DNA of 64,000 nucleotides from Vibrio sp. SCSIO 43135 (GTDB lineage Bacteria; Pseudomonadota; Gammaproteobacteria; Enterobacterales; Vibrionaceae): NCBI RefSeq assembly GCF_023716665.1, contig NZ_CP071859.1, positions 1,426,001 to 1,490,000 of the forward strand, read 5' to 3'. Shown piece by piece: positions 32,249 to 45,662 of this stretch (position 1 is its first letter; each line of letters starts with the position of its first letter). The notes under the pieces were generated by a model. It saw only the letters and a program-made list of their open reading frames with translations, ran no database searches and was not told where the DNA came from. The position numbers and the translations under genes were made by a program.

Positions 32249-34819
32249 ATGAGCAATTTGAAGCTAGTCGTTATTGGTAATGGTATGGTAGGCCATCGCT
32301 ATATCGAAGATTTAGTCGAAAAAGCCGATGTATCTAATATGGATATCACGGTCTTTTGTGAAGAACCTCGAGTCGCGTACGATCGTGTCCATCTTTCTTC
32401 TTACTTCTCTCATCATACTGCTGATGAACTGTCTCTAGTTAAAGAAGGTTTCTACGAGAAACACGGTATTAATATTCTAATCGGTGAACGTGCGATTAAT
32501 ATTAACCGTGAGAAACAGACTGTTTACTCGAGCACAGGTCGTGAAATCCAATACGACAAGCTAATCCTTGCCACTGGTTCTTACCCATTTGTCCCACCAA
32601 TTAAAGGTAACGAAAGCAAAGACTGCTTTGTTTACCGTACCATCGAAGACCTAAAGTCGATTGAAGCTACGGCGAAGAAAAGTAAAAGCGGTGTTGTTAT
32701 CGGCGGTGGCTTGCTTGGCTTAGAAGCGGCGGGTGCGCTTAAAGCTTTAGGTGTGGAGACTCACGTTGTAGAGTTTGCACCAAAGCTGATGGCAGAGCAG
32801 TTAGACCAAGCGGGTGGTGATCAACTTCGTCAGAAGATTGAGCGCATGGGTGTTAAGGTTCACACCAGCAAAAACACGCTGGAAATTGTTCCAGAAGGTG
32901 AAAGCGCTCGTAACGTAATGCGATTTGCTGACGGTACGGAACTAGAAACTGACTTTATCGTTTTCTCGGCGGGTATTCGCCCTCAAGATAAGCTAGCGCG
33001 CCAGATGGGCCTAGGTATTGCACCTCGTGGTGGCATCGAGATTAACGACTTCTGTCAAACTACCGATGAAAACATTTATGCAGTCGGTGAGTGTGCTTCT
33101 TGGAATCGTACGTTCTACGGCTTAGTCGCGCCAGGTTACAAAATGGCAACGGTTGCAGTTGATCATCTTGTTGGTAACGAGAGTAAGTTTGAAGGCGCTG
33201 ATATGTCAGCGAAGTTAAAACTACTGGGCGTTAAAGTTGGCTCAATTGGTGACGCAAACGGTCGTACACCTGGTTGTAAGAGCTACGTTTATCAAAACGA
33301 AGAGCAAGAAGTCTACAAGCGCTTGATTGTTTCTGAAGACAACAAGAAGCTTCTGGGCGCAGTAATGGTTGGCGATACGTCAGATTATGGCGATTTACTT
33401 CAGCTGATGCTCAATGAAATCGAATTGCCAGAACACCCAGACACATTGATCCTTCCTGCTCACGCTGGTGCAGAAAAGCCAACATTGGGCGCGGATTCAC
33501 TGCCAGAATCAGCGGTTATCTGTTCATGCTTTGATGTAACGAAAGGCAAAATTGCTGAAGCGGTAGCTCAAGGTCACCACACTATTGGCGACATTAAAGC
33601 CGTAACAGGTGCGGGTACCGGTTGTGGTGGTTGTATCCCATTGGTGACATCAGTACTTAATGCCGAGCTTGCAAAAGCGGGTGTTGAAGTGAAAAACGAT
33701 GTGTGTGAGCACTTTGCATACTCTCGCCAAGAACTGTTCCACTTGATTCGTATTGAAGAAATCAAAACATTCGAAGAGTTACTAGAGAAGCACGGTAAAG
33801 GTTATGGCTGTGAAGTCTGTAAACCACTTGCTGGTTCAATCTTAGCGTCTTGCTGGGGTGAGCACATTCTAAAACCTGAGTTGGTTAAGCTGCACGATAC
33901 CAACGACAACTTCCTAGGTAACATGCAAAAAGACGGGACTTACTCTGTAATCCCTCGTATGGCGGGTGGTGAAGTGACTCCTCAAGCACTGAGCGTATTG
34001 GCTGATGTTGCGGCAGAATACAACCTTTACACGAAAGTGACGGGTGCTCAGCGTATTGGTTTATTCGGTGCTCAAAAAGACGACCTTCCAGAGATTTGGA
34101 AGAAGCTGATTGCTGCGGGTTATGAAACAGGCCAAGCGTACGCAAAAGCACTTCGTATGGCGAAGACATGTGTTGGCTCAACTTGGTGTCGCTACGGCGT
34201 TCAAGACTCAGTGGGTCTTGGTGTGATGATCGAAAACCGTTACAAAGGTATTCGTACTCCTCATAAGATGAAGTTTGGTGTATCTGGTTGTACTCGTGAA
34301 TGTGCGGAAGCACAGGGTAAAGACTTGGGTATCATCGCTACCGACGCAGGCTGGAACATGTACGTGTGTGGTAATGGTGGTATGAAGCCGCGCCACGCTG
34401 ACTTGCTTGCGACTGACTTAGACCAAGAAACGCTGATCAAATACATTGACCGTTTCATGATGTTCTACATTCGTACGGCTGCGCCACTACAACGCACGTC
34501 AGTTTGGATGGAAAACCTAGAAGGTGGTGTTGATTACCTGCGTGAAGTCATTATCGACAACAAGCTAGGCATCAACGAACAGCTAGAAGCAGATGTAGCG
34601 AAGCTGGTTGAAGAGTACCGTTGTGAGTGGACTGACACTATAAACGACGAAGCACAGCTAAAACGTTTTGCTCACTTCGTTAACTCTGAAAAGCGTGATG
34701 ACAATGTCGTGTTTGTTCAGGAGCGTGCTCAGCACCGTCCTGCAACATACATGGAAAAACACTCAGACGATATTGCTTTGAAAAACCAAGGCGACATCAT
34801 CCACGTAGAAACGGTTTAA
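32249..34819 (+). CDS. nirB: NADH-dependent nitrite reductase, large subunit
   Basis: Cytoplasmic siroheme enzyme reducing nitrite to ammonium with NADH, 856 residues. The N-terminal FAD/NAD module has VIGNGMVGHRYIEDL and GVVIGGGLLGLEAAGAL. A BFD-type [2Fe-2S] cluster (CSCFD, GAGTGCGGC) lies near 425-460. Sulfite/nitrite reductase repeats follow, with the siroheme/4Fe-4S cysteines in TCVGSTWCRYG and SGCTRECAEAQ (about 640-685). The length matches E. coli NirB (847). It is co-transcribed with nirD 15 bp downstream; an FNR-like site, a palindrome and a hairpin lie upstream. Confidence 0.97.
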   Translation: MSNLKLVVIGNGMVGHRYIEDLVEKADVSNMDITVFCEEPRVAYDRVHLSSYFSHHTADELSLVKEGFYEKHGINILIGERAININREKQTVYSSTGREIQYDKLILATGSYPFVPPIKGNESKDCFVYRTIEDLKSIEATAKKSKSGVVIGGGLLGLEAAGALKALGVETHVVEFAPKLMAEQLDQAGGDQLRQKIERMGVKVHTSKNTLEIVPEGESARNVMRFADGTELETDFIVFSAGIRPQDKLARQMGLGIAPRGGIEINDFCQTTDENIYAVGECASWNRTFYGLVAPGYKMATVAVDHLVGNESKFEGADMSAKLKLLGVKVGSIGDANGRTPGCKSYVYQNEEQEVYKRLIVSEDNKKLLGAVMVGDTSDYGDLLQLMLNEIELPEHPDTLILPAHAGAEKPTLGADSLPESAVICSCFDVTKGKIAEAVAQGHHTIGDIKAVTGAGTGCGGCIPLVTSVLNAELAKAGVEVKNDVCEHFAYSRQELFHLIRIEEIKTFEELLEKHGKGYGCEVCKPLAGSILASCWGEHILKPELVKLHDTNDNFLGNMQKDGTYSVIPRMAGGEVTPQALSVLADVAAEYNLYTKVTGAQRIGLFGAQKDDLPEIWKKLIAAGYETGQAYAKALRMAKTCVGSTWCRYGVQDSVGLGVMIENRYKGIRTPHKMKFGVSGCTRECAEAQGKDLGIIATDAGWNMYVCGNGGMKPRHADLLATDLDQETLIKYIDRFMMFYIRTAAPLQRTSVWMENLEGGVDYLREVIIDNKLGINEQLEADVAKLVEEYRCEWTDTINDEAQLKRFAHFVNSEKRDDNVVFVQERAQHRPATYMEKHSDDIALKNQGDIIHVETV

Positions 34820-34834
34820 TAGGGAGTCGACATC

Positions 34835-35158
34835 ATGGCATTTACCAAAGTATGCAAAATTGAAGACATCATCCCGGGTACTGGCGTGTGTGCGCTGGTG
34901 GACGGAGAGCAAGTCGCAGTGTTTCGCCCCTCTCAAGCTGAAGAAGTGTTAGCGATCAGCAATACTGACCCATTCTTCCAATCAAACGTACTATCTCGTG
35001 GTTTGATTGTGGAACATCAAGGTGAGCTGTGGGTGGCAAGCCCGCTTAAAAAGCAACGTTTCAACTTGAGCACGGGTGTTTGTATGGAAGACGAACAGTT
35101 TAGCGTTAAAGCCTACAAGGCCCGCGTAAGCAAAGGCTCGGTAGAAATCGCTGCGTAA
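34835..35158 (+). CDS. nirD: Nitrite reductase small subunit
   Basis: Rieske-like fold partner of NirB, 107 residues. It has the NirD pattern VDGEQVAVFRPS, AISNTDPFFQSNVLSRG and VASPLKKQRFNLSTGVC without the Rieske Cys/His ligands, as usual for NirD. GGGAG precedes the ATG; it follows nirB after 15 bp. Confidence 0.95.
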   Translation: MAFTKVCKIEDIIPGTGVCALVDGEQVAVFRPSQAEEVLAISNTDPFFQSNVLSRGLIVEHQGELWVASPLKKQRFNLSTGVCMEDEQFSVKAYKARVSKGSVEIAA

Positions 35159-35174
35159 TAAGATTTGATAGTTC

Positions 35175-35206
35175 AAGGGTTCTAGCTTCCTTAATGCTAG
35201 AGCCTT
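35175..35206 (+). terminator. Hairpin between nirD and nirC
   Basis: AAGGGTTCTAGC / GCTAGAGCCTT stem with a small bulge, followed by TTCCC. A probable partial terminator or processing signal within the nir operon. Confidence 0.5.
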
Positions 35207-35258
35207 TCCCTATCCGATTTTAACTTTTAATTTTTAAACTTTTAGTAAGGACGCATTT

Positions 35259-36125
35259 ATGTCTGCTTTAAAACCTGTTGAATTTGTTCAAACCATGATT
35301 GATGTTGGTGAGGCCAAAACCAAAACCAGCACTCGTGATCTCATATTACGCGGCACAATGGCAGGTATCATCCTATCTCTAGCGGTTGTTGTAGCGATTA
35401 CTACCATTGTTCAAACGGGTATCGGCATTGTTGGTGCTTTGGTATTCCCTGTCGGTTTCGTTATTCTGAGCTTGATGGGTTATGACCTAGTAACTGGTGT
35501 ATTTGGTCTAGCGCCGCTGGCTAAATTTGAAAACCGTCCAGGTATCACTTGGGGCCGTATCTTCCGTTGTTGGGGACTTGTGGGATTAGGTAACCTAATT
35601 GGTTCACTGATTGTCGCTTTCTTAGTCGCCGTTTCACTAACGGGTAACTTTTCTCTAGAACCAAGCGCAGTGGTTAACAAGTTCATCGCGGTTTCAACGG
35701 CACGTACAGTTGGTTTTGAAAACATGGGCATGGACGGCTGGATTACGTGTTTCGTACGCGGCATTTTCTGTAACCTAATGGTGTGTCTAGGCGTTATCGG
35801 TAATATGACGGCTCGCACTGTATCAGGCAAAGTAGCGGCGATGTGGTTACCTATCTTTATCTTCTTCGCTCTAGTGTTTGAGCACACTGTAGTAAACATG
35901 TTCCTATTCCCACTAGGCATGATTTTGGGTGCTGACTTCGGTATTGCAACTTGGTTGAACTTCAACCTAATCCCAACCATCCTTGGTAACATTGTTGGTG
36001 GTCTACTATTTACTTGTATCCCGCTTTACCTAACACACGCAAAAACTGCACCTTCTATTGATAGTGAAGTGCTAAGCAACCAAGCTGAAGAAGCAAACGC
36101 AGAACCAGCTCTTGCAACCAAGTAA
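35259..36125 (+). CDS. nirC: Formate/nitrite family channel (NirC-like)
   Basis: Inner-membrane FNT-family pentameric channel, 288 residues with six membrane segments. The invariant pore His lies in VFEHTVVNMFLFPLGM, and the N-terminal amphipathic region and GLVGLGNLIGSLIVAFLVA are family-typical. Its position after nirBD indicates nitrite uptake or export rather than formate transport. The C-terminal tail is Ala/Glu rich. Confidence 0.92.
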   Translation: MSALKPVEFVQTMIDVGEAKTKTSTRDLILRGTMAGIILSLAVVVAITTIVQTGIGIVGALVFPVGFVILSLMGYDLVTGVFGLAPLAKFENRPGITWGRIFRCWGLVGLGNLIGSLIVAFLVAVSLTGNFSLEPSAVVNKFIAVSTARTVGFENMGMDGWITCFVRGIFCNLMVCLGVIGNMTARTVSGKVAAMWLPIFIFFALVFEHTVVNMFLFPLGMILGADFGIATWLNFNLIPTILGNIVGGLLFTCIPLYLTHAKTAPSIDSEVLSNQAEEANAEPALATK

Positions 36126-36153
36126 GGTTCATCTTACTTACCCAAGATAGATT

Positions 36154-36182
36154 AAGCCTCAAGTGACCGCTTGGGGCTTTTT
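36154..36182 (+). terminator. Terminator after nirC
   Basis: AAGCCTCAAG / CTTGGGGCTT stem (with G-U pairs) followed by a run of T. Confidence 0.8.
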
Positions 36183-36355
36183 AGTTTGGATTCCACGCAG
36201 ATAGATCGTTTTGTTATAAATATTTCTTTCTTAATCAGAATTAAGTGTGAAATCCTGATAATCTAAACCAGCAGTCAGGGCAGGGTTTCTTTGAAAGCCT
36301 TGCGCTAGAAATAATTGAAGATTCGGAAGGTATCGAATCGTATTCGGAGCATAGC

Positions 36356-37129
36356 ATGTCAGAAGTGTCGCAATCGGACGTTCAAAGAGCGGAAAAAGGA
36401 TTTGTATCTTTGGTTGGAGCGGGGCCGGGTGATCCGGATTTATTGACCGTAAAAGGTGCTCGCATTATTCAACAAGCTGATGTTGTTGTTTATGACCGTT
36501 TGGTCTCGAAAGATATCTTAGCGTTGGCAAATGAAAACGCTGAAATGATATACGTTGGTAAAAAGCTCGATTTTCACTTTGTCCCACAAGATAAGATCAA
36601 CCAACTACTGGTCGACAAAGCGAAAGAGGGCAAACATGTTGCACGCTTAAAAGGCGGTGACCCGTTTATATTTGGTCGTGGTGGAGAAGAGTTAGAAGAG
36701 CTCGCTGAAAATGGTGTTCGTTTTGAAGTCGTACCGGGCATTACAGCAGCAGCGGGTGCTACCGCATATGCAGGCATTCCACTGACTCATCGTTCCCATG
36801 CTCAGAGTGTTCAATTTATCACTGGGCATTTACAAAAAGATGGTCAGCAAATCGAGTGGCCGTCATTAGCTCAATCGAACAACACCCTTGTGTTTTATAT
36901 GGGACTGAAGCAGTGCCCAGTGATCACTGAAAACTTGATGAAGCATGGCCTATCGCCAGATATCTCGTGTGCCATCATCGAGAAGGGTACTCGAGCTGAA
37001 CAGCGCGTTTTTACCGGTGCACTGAGTGAGTTGCCGTCTCTAGCTGAGCAAGCAATCAGCCCAGCCTTGATTGTTGTGGGCAGTGTGACGTCTCTGCATG
37101 AGAAATTAGATTGGTTCAAACCGCAATAG
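36356..37129 (+). CDS. cobA: Uroporphyrinogen-III C-methyltransferase
   Basis: SAM-dependent methyltransferase making precorrin-2, the siroheme precursor, 257 residues. It is the stand-alone form equivalent to the CysG C-terminal half. Signatures: VSLVGAGPGDPDLLTVKGAR, VVVYDRLVS, RLKGGDPFIFGRGGEE and VVPGITAAAGATAYAGIPLTH minus the last residue. Supplying siroheme to NirB explains its place downstream of nirBDC. The 230-bp gap and terminator before it suggest its own promoter. Confidence 0.94.
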   Translation: MSEVSQSDVQRAEKGFVSLVGAGPGDPDLLTVKGARIIQQADVVVYDRLVSKDILALANENAEMIYVGKKLDFHFVPQDKINQLLVDKAKEGKHVARLKGGDPFIFGRGGEELEELAENGVRFEVVPGITAAAGATAYAGIPLTHRSHAQSVQFITGHLQKDGQQIEWPSLAQSNNTLVFYMGLKQCPVITENLMKHGLSPDISCAIIEKGTRAEQRVFTGALSELPSLAEQAISPALIVVGSVTSLHEKLDWFKPQ

Positions 37130-37156
37130 GCGCTAGCTCGCTGGTGACTTGAACAG

Positions 37157-37184
37157 AAAAGAGGAGCTTAGTGCTCCTCTTTTT
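37157..37184. terminator. Bidirectional terminator between cobA and atoA
   Basis: AAAAGAGGAGC-TTAGT-GCTCCTCTTTTT, a perfect stem with A and T tracts between convergent genes. Confidence 0.9.
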
Positions 37185-37198
37185 GATCCCGCTGGTGG

Positions 37199-37876
37199 TT
37201 AGCCTGGAATCGGCATCGGAATCAAGTTTGAAGATACGATAAGGTTCGCTTCGGTATGTGACTGAACGTCTTCAACAGAAAACTCAGGGGCAAGCTCTAT
37301 AAGCTCCATCCCTAGTTCAGTGATTCTGAAGACCCCCATTTCAGTAACAATCAAGTTGACTTGCCCAGTTGCCGTGAGTGGCAGAGTGCAATGCTTTAGC
37401 AACTTCGCTTTCCCTTTCGCAGTGTGCTCCATTGCTACAATGACTTTCTTTGCCCCAACGACTAAATCCATGGCACCACCCATACCGGGCACCATTTTCC
37501 CGGGTATGATCCAGTTGGCAAGATTCCCCTGTTGGTCCACCTCCAGCGCTCCAAGTACAGTAGTGTCTACATGTCCACCGCGAATAATGGCAAACGAGTC
37601 TGCACTATCAAAATAACAAGAGCCCTGTATTGCAGTAATGCTTTGGCCGCCAGCGTTGACTAGATCAGTGTCTGAGTCTTCTTCACTGGCGAGCTTATCG
37701 ATGCCGAGCAAGCCGTTTTCAGCTTGCAGTAGTAGCTCAATATTCGAATCCACTTCATTTGCTACTAACGTTGGTAACCCAATACCGAGATTAACAATGT
37801 CGCCATCTTTCATTTCTTTCGCAACACGCCAAGCGATCCTGCGACGAATCACGTCTTTATCGAGTTGTATTGTCAT
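37199..37876 (-). CDS. atoA: Acetoacetate/3-oxoacid CoA-transferase, subunit B
   Basis: Beta subunit of a family I CoA-transferase, 225 residues. The catalytic Glu lies in LLQAENGLLGID (family S/A-E-N-G). Other blocks are IVNLGIGLPTLVAN, GGHVDTTVLGALEVDQQGNL and GMGGAMDLVVGAKKVIVAME. The start codon overlaps the stop of the A-subunit gene by one base (TAATG). It activates acetoacetate or short-chain acids using acetyl-CoA. Confidence 0.94.
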   Translation of the reverse strand: MTIQLDKDVIRRRIAWRVAKEMKDGDIVNLGIGLPTLVANEVDSNIELLLQAENGLLGIDKLASEEDSDTDLVNAGGQSITAIQGSCYFDSADSFAIIRGGHVDTTVLGALEVDQQGNLANWIIPGKMVPGMGGAMDLVVGAKKVIVAMEHTAKGKAKLLKHCTLPLTATGQVNLIVTEMGVFRITELGMELIELAPEFSVEDVQSHTEANLIVSSNLIPMPIPG

Positions 37877-38529
37877 TACTGATTCTCCATAAAGATGTAA
37901 TCTACATATAGGCTAGGGGTGTGCACTGCTTCAGGCATGATGTCGCCAAGCTCGACGATCTGTTCAGGTTCTACGATGACAATGTCAGCTGCTGTGGCCA
38001 TTAACGGGTTAAAGTTTCGGGTGGTTTTGCTGTAGAAAATATTGCCTCGTTGGTCGACTTTAGAACCTCGAATTAACGCTAAATCGGCTTTTAGCGGCTC
38101 TTCGAGTAGGTAAGGTTTACCGCCTACTTCAACGACTCGCTTGTTCTCTGCGACTACCGTGCCCAATCCTGTTGGGGTCAACACGCCTCCTAATCCTGCA
38201 CCAGCGCTACGAATACGTTCTGCGAGCGTGCCTTGAGGAACCAGCTCGACGCTCAGTGTTCCTTCGTTCATCTGTTTGCCGGTTTCTGGGTTAGTCCCAA
38301 TATGCGAAGCATACAGCTTGGTTACTCGCTTTTCGGCAATAAGTCGGCTCGATCCACGCCCCGGAGAGCCGGTATCGGTTGTGATTAGAGTGATGTCTTT
38401 AATATCGTTTTTGATCAATAAGTCGATCAGGCGTTCGGGCGCTCCGTTAGCCATAAAACCACCAATCATAATGGTCATTCCATCGCGTAGTCGTTGCGAA
38501 ATTTGTTCCGATGTCGCTGCTTTGTTCAT
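37876..38529 (-). CDS. atoD: Acetoacetate/3-oxoacid CoA-transferase, subunit A
   Basis: Alpha subunit, 217 residues: the glycine motif GMTIMIGGFMANGAPERLID (CoA binding), then LYASHIGTNPETGKQMNEG, ELVPQGTLAERIRSAGAGLG and a C-terminal EPEQIVELGDIMPE are standard. It starts 3 bp after the thiolase gene and is fused by overlap to the B subunit, so all three are one transcript. Confidence 0.94.
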   Translation of the reverse strand: MNKAATSEQISQRLRDGMTIMIGGFMANGAPERLIDLLIKNDIKDITLITTDTGSPGRGSSRLIAEKRVTKLYASHIGTNPETGKQMNEGTLSVELVPQGTLAERIRSAGAGLGGVLTPTGLGTVVAENKRVVEVGGKPYLLEEPLKADLALIRGSKVDQRGNIFYSKTTRNFNPLMATAADIVIVEPEQIVELGDIMPEAVHTPSLYVDYIFMENQ

Positions 38530-38532
38530 GAT

Positions 38533-39747
38533 TTAAACTCCCTGACAGCGCTTTAAAATTAAAGCTGTGCCCATACCGCCGCCGATACACAGCGATGCTA
38601 AGCCGTAGTTTTTGGCTGTACGTCGCAGTTGATAAACTAAGGTTGTAACGATTCGGTTGCCGGAGGCGCCAATAGGGTGGCCAAGTGCAATAGCGCCGCC
38701 ACTAAGGTTAGTTCGATTCAGTAACCAATCGGGGGCGACTTGGTGCTGTTCAGAGAGAGAATGAACGACACCCAGCGCTTGCGCAGCAAAGGCTTCGTTC
38801 AGTTCGAACACTTCGATGTCTTTTAGAGATAGTTTTGCTTTAGTCAGTGTATTCTCGATAGCGGGGACAGGGCCTAACCCCATGAGCTCTGGGGAAATAG
38901 CGCCTTGGCTATATTCTACCACCTCTGCAAGAGGGGCTAGGTTGTAGCGCTTGACGGCGCTTTCTGATGCGAGCAATACCGCCGATGCACCATCGTTGAT
39001 TCCGGACGAGTTACCTGCTGTCACACTACCTTGCTGATCAAATGCAGGCCGAAGTGCTTGCAGGCCTTCAATGGAACAATCGGCTTTTGGGTACTCGTCT
39101 ACCTTCATATCATATTGATGCTTTCTATCTTCAACTGTTATAGGGGCAATTTCAGCATCAAAGTGACCATTTTCAATTGCAGCAATTGCCTTTTGCTGAC
39201 TATTCAGTGCGAAGGTATCCTGGCTTTGGCGAGAGATTTGAAACTTTTTTGCGATGTTTTCGGCCGTAACCCCCATAGGGTAACCGTGAAAGGCGTCGGT
39301 TAGGCCGTCTTTGAGGATGCTATCTTCTTGAGTCTGATGACCTAGGCGGTAGCCACGACGAATTTCGCCACTCGAGACAAAAGCGGCGTTCGACATACTT
39401 TCCATACCGCAGGTCATGATCACTTCTGCATCACCAGCACGGATATGGCTTGCTGCGTCCAAGATAGCTTTCATACCACTGCCACAAATCATGTTGAGGG
39501 TATACGCTGGCACAGACTCGGGGATAGCTGCTTTCAGTGCCGCTTGGCGCCCAGGGCCCATTCCAATGCCAGCGGTGAGCACACTGCCGACGATCACTTC
39601 GTCAATAATCTCGGGGTTTATGTTGGCTTGCTGCAATGTTGCCTTCATCGCGTGAGCGCCTAATTCAATGCTGGAGAGTGGGGCTAAAGAGCCATTGAAT
39701 TTTCCAATCGGTGTGCGCTTCGCTGCGACAATGTAGATGCGTTCCAT
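38533..39747 (-). CDS. atoB: Acetyl-CoA C-acetyltransferase (thiolase)
   Basis: Thiolase of about 404 residues. The ATG at 39747 ([20 protein letters not shown]) has GGAG upstream; the frame continues ten codons further without family similarity. The active-site Cys lies in [12 protein letters not shown], the His in [14 protein letters not shown] and the second Cys in [14 protein letters not shown]. Together with AtoDA it degrades acetoacetate and short-chain acids, or runs in reverse for 3-hydroxybutyrate metabolism. Confidence 0.94.
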   Translation of the reverse strand: MERIYIVAAKRTPIGKFNGSLAPLSSIELGAHAMKATLQQANINPEIIDEVIVGSVLTAGIGMGPGRQAALKAAIPESVPAYTLNMICGSGMKAILDAASHIRAGDAEVIMTCGMESMSNAAFVSSGEIRRGYRLGHQTQEDSILKDGLTDAFHGYPMGVTAENIAKKFQISRQSQDTFALNSQQKAIAAIENGHFDAEIAPITVEDRKHQYDMKVDEYPKADCSIEGLQALRPAFDQQGSVTAGNSSGINDGASAVLLASESAVKRYNLAPLAEVVEYSQGAISPELMGLGPVPAIENTLTKAKLSLKDIEVFELNEAFAAQALGVVHSLSEQHQVAPDWLLNRTNLSGGAIALGHPIGASGNRIVTTLVYQLRRTAKNYGLASLCIGGGMGTALILKRCQGV

Positions 39748-39828
39748 AACCTTGTTTACTCCGTAATCGTGGTACAAGGTTCAGTGTAAAAAGTGCAATG
39801 AAATTGTTATATAGCGAAGATTTCAAAC

Positions 39829-39852
39829 CCGCTTTGCAAAAATGCAAAGCGG
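39829..39852. promoter_or_regulatory. Palindrome upstream of the ato operon
   Basis: CCGCTTTGCA-AAAA-TGCAAAGCGG, a perfect 10-bp inverted repeat between the LysR gene and atoB. There is no T tract on either side, so an operator is more likely than a terminator. Confidence 0.5.
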
Positions 39853-39923
39853 TGGTGAGAGAGCGTTCAGGGTAAAGTCTTTAAAGTAAGGTTCTTGTAG
39901 ATAAGAGGGTTTATCAGAGGAAG

Positions 39924-40808
39924 CTAGCCATGCAATAAAAACTCTTTGAACTTAATTGCGACTGGAGACGCTTTTTGAGGTGCGTGGTAATAAAGGTTCA
40001 AGCTCCAAAGGCTAGTTTCGTACTCGTTAAGTAGGGTGATGAGGTCACCTTTGGCAACGGCTTCTTCGACCACAAACTGGGGAAGGTAGGCAATTCCAGC
40101 GCCTTTTAGTGCGCCGCTTAAGAGAAGATCGCTGTCATTCACTTCGATGGTTTTAGGCACTTTCAAAATCAGGTTTTCTTCCGTTTGCCTGAATATCCAA
40201 TCGTTGCTGCCCGTTAACGTTGTGGCCACGAGACAAGCATGGTTTTGTAGCTCTTCTGGCTTAGTTGGTGTGCCATGCAGGCTGAGATATTGAGGGGAAG
40301 CGACGACGGTAAATGGACAGTTCATCAACTCACGTTTAACCAACATGAGATCTTTTTCGCGGTAGCCTTGGAAATGCGCGTTGGCACTAATCATTACGTC
40401 GCTGCTACTTGCATGGTCGAGCGCCCAAGGCGTGACATTAATATTGAAGGTGACTTTGGGATTGCGCTTGGAATACTCTGCCAACTTATCCATTAAGTAA
40501 TGATTGGCGTACACAGGCGTGCAAGCAATGTTTATCTGACCCTTTTCGCTGTCTTGAAAGTCTTCCAACTGACGGCTGATACGCTCCGCGCTATCGACTA
40601 ATGGGGAGAACTCCTCATACAAGGTTTGTCCTGCCTGCGTCGCTTCGAGTAAGCGGTTGGAGCGATGACATAATGTTGTGCCGAAGTGCTGTTCCAGCTC
40701 TTGTAACCAGCGGCTACCAGCAGACACCGATACGTTGAACTTGCGTGCCGCGGAGGAGATAGAGCCATAACGGATTACATATACAAAGAAGGCCATCTTA
40801 TCGAGCAT
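39924..40808 (-). CDS. LysR-family regulator, probably of ato genes
   Basis: LysR-type regulator of 294 residues of the GcvA/PtxR-like (single-domain LTTR_8) kind. The winged helix reads FVYVIRYGSISSAARKFNVS, then GSRWLQELEQHFGTTLCHRS and NRLLE. The effector domain has VYANHYLMDKLAEYSKRNPK. It lies upstream of and codirectional with the atoB-D-A genes, 176 bp apart, and is probably their regulator (inference). Confidence 0.88.
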   Translation of the reverse strand: MLDKMAFFVYVIRYGSISSAARKFNVSVSAGSRWLQELEQHFGTTLCHRSNRLLEATQAGQTLYEEFSPLVDSAERISRQLEDFQDSEKGQINIACTPVYANHYLMDKLAEYSKRNPKVTFNINVTPWALDHASSSDVMISANAHFQGYREKDLMLVKRELMNCPFTVVASPQYLSLHGTPTKPEELQNHACLVATTLTGSNDWIFRQTEENLILKVPKTIEVNDSDLLLSGALKGAGIAYLPQFVVEEAVAKGDLITLLNEYETSLWSLNLYYHAPQKASPVAIKFKEFLLHG

Positions 40809-40933
40809 GGGTTATCTCCGGAGTTAAAGGTCGTTTTCACTGCTGTTGAGAACAATAAGTGCAAGGTCATTTTATACACGTCGCTTGAACTCACTGCCAG
40901 CGAAGGCCTAGCAATATGAGAGGCTAGAACAAG

Positions 40934-40967
40934 TGGCAAAAAATTTGGGGAGCCTTTATAGCTCCCC
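40934..40967 (-). terminator. Terminator after the large hybrid kinase
   Basis: On the minus strand GGGGAGC-TATAAAG-GCTCCCC is followed by AAATTTTTTG; the T run marks a factor-independent terminator. Confidence 0.85.
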
Positions 40968-40997
40968 TAAACGTATCTCGCTTATCAGTAGTCAGGA

Positions 40998-44609
<3,612 letters not shown>

Positions 44610-44624
44610 TAAAAACCTCGATAG

Positions 44625-45662
44625 TTAAAACTTATCCTGGAAAGAGTCTCTTATTACCAATAGCTCATCGAGCTTATCGATGAAAATCGGCACTAAATTC
44701 GGGTCAAAATGTTTTCCGGCTTCTTCTTGAATCAGCCCGATTGCTTTTTCAATAGGCCATGCTTTTTTGTAAGGACGTTCACTAGTCAGTGCATCGAAAA
44801 CATCGGCAATGGCGACAATTCGAGCACTAAGTGGAATGGCTTCGCCTGAAAGGCCGTGAGGGTAACCGCTACCGTCCCATTTTTCATGGTGATAGAGCGC
44901 GATTTCTTGTGCCATCTGAAGTAACAGAGAGTCGCTGTCACCGATGATGTCACCACCGATTTTTACGTGCTGTTGCATGACTTCCCACTCGTCGCCATCG
45001 AGTTTGCCAGGTTTACCGAGAATATTGTCGGGTATACCAATCTTCCCAATGTCATGCATCGGAGCAGCCTGATAGACCAGCTCTACCCAGCGTTTGCTGA
45101 CATCGAGTTGTTGGGCAAGGATTTTGGCATAGTGACTCATGCGAATGACGTGCATGCCGGTTTCGTTATCTTTGTACTCGGCGGCGCGACCTAGGCGCTG
45201 GATGATTTCCAAACGGCTTTGTTCGAGCTGCTCAGTACGCTGTTGAACTTTGATAGACAGATCTAGGTTTTGGTCGTACAGCGCGATGTGTGTGCGAACA
45301 CGTGCTTTCACAATCGGCGGGCTAATGGGTTTGGTGATGTAATCCACTGCACCCATTTCAAAGCCTTTTTGCTCATCAACGACTTCTGCTTTAGCGGTGA
45401 CGAAAATAATCGGTATATCCGCGGTGAAAGGGCTAGATTTCAATTGTTCACAGACTTCATAACCATCCATTTCAGGCATCATGATATCTAATAGAATGAG
45501 GTGAGGTTTTGGAGTGCTATTTGCAATTTTAAGTGCACGAGCACCACTGGTCGCGGCTTTAATGGTGAAATCATCAGACAATATGCCTGAAAGGGTGTGT
45601 ATGTTGTCTGGAATATCATCCACGACTAGTACTATCGGCTTAGCTTGATTTTCGTTGTTCAT
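44625..45662 (-). CDS. Response regulator with HD-GYP c-di-GMP phosphodiesterase domain
   Basis: About 345-residue cytoplasmic regulator. The ATG at 45662 (MNNENQAKPIVLVVDDIPDN) follows AAAGGATTGAGCAG; an in-frame TTG at 45686 would cover that site. The receiver has the acceptor Asp in LILLDIMMPEMDGYEV and Lys in YITKPI. The HD-GYP domain has HVIRMSHYAKIL, MHDIGKIGIPDNIL, LYHHEKWDGSGYP and ADVFDALTSERPYKKAW, so all diagnostic metal residues are there. It precedes the tripartite hybrid kinase, forming a two-gene relay ending in cyclic-di-GMP breakdown. Confidence 0.94.
   Translation of the reverse strand: MNNENQAKPIVLVVDDIPDNIHTLSGILSDDFTIKAATSGARALKIANSTPKPHLILLDIMMPEMDGYEVCEQLKSSPFTADIPIIFVTAKAEVVDEQKGFEMGAVDYITKPISPPIVKARVRTHIALYDQNLDLSIKVQQRTEQLEQSRLEIIQRLGRAAEYKDNETGMHVIRMSHYAKILAQQLDVSKRWVELVYQAAPMHDIGKIGIPDNILGKPGKLDGDEWEVMQQHVKIGGDIIGDSDSLLLQMAQEIALYHHEKWDGSGYPHGLSGEAIPLSARIVAIADVFDALTSERPYKKAWPIEKAIGLIQEEAGKHFDPNLVPIFIDKLDELLVIRDSFQDKF

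Noticed and set aside
35480-35992. 170-residue antisense open frame across nirC
   Set aside because: It is the shadow of a strongly supported membrane channel gene, has no ribosome site and shows no recognisable domain.
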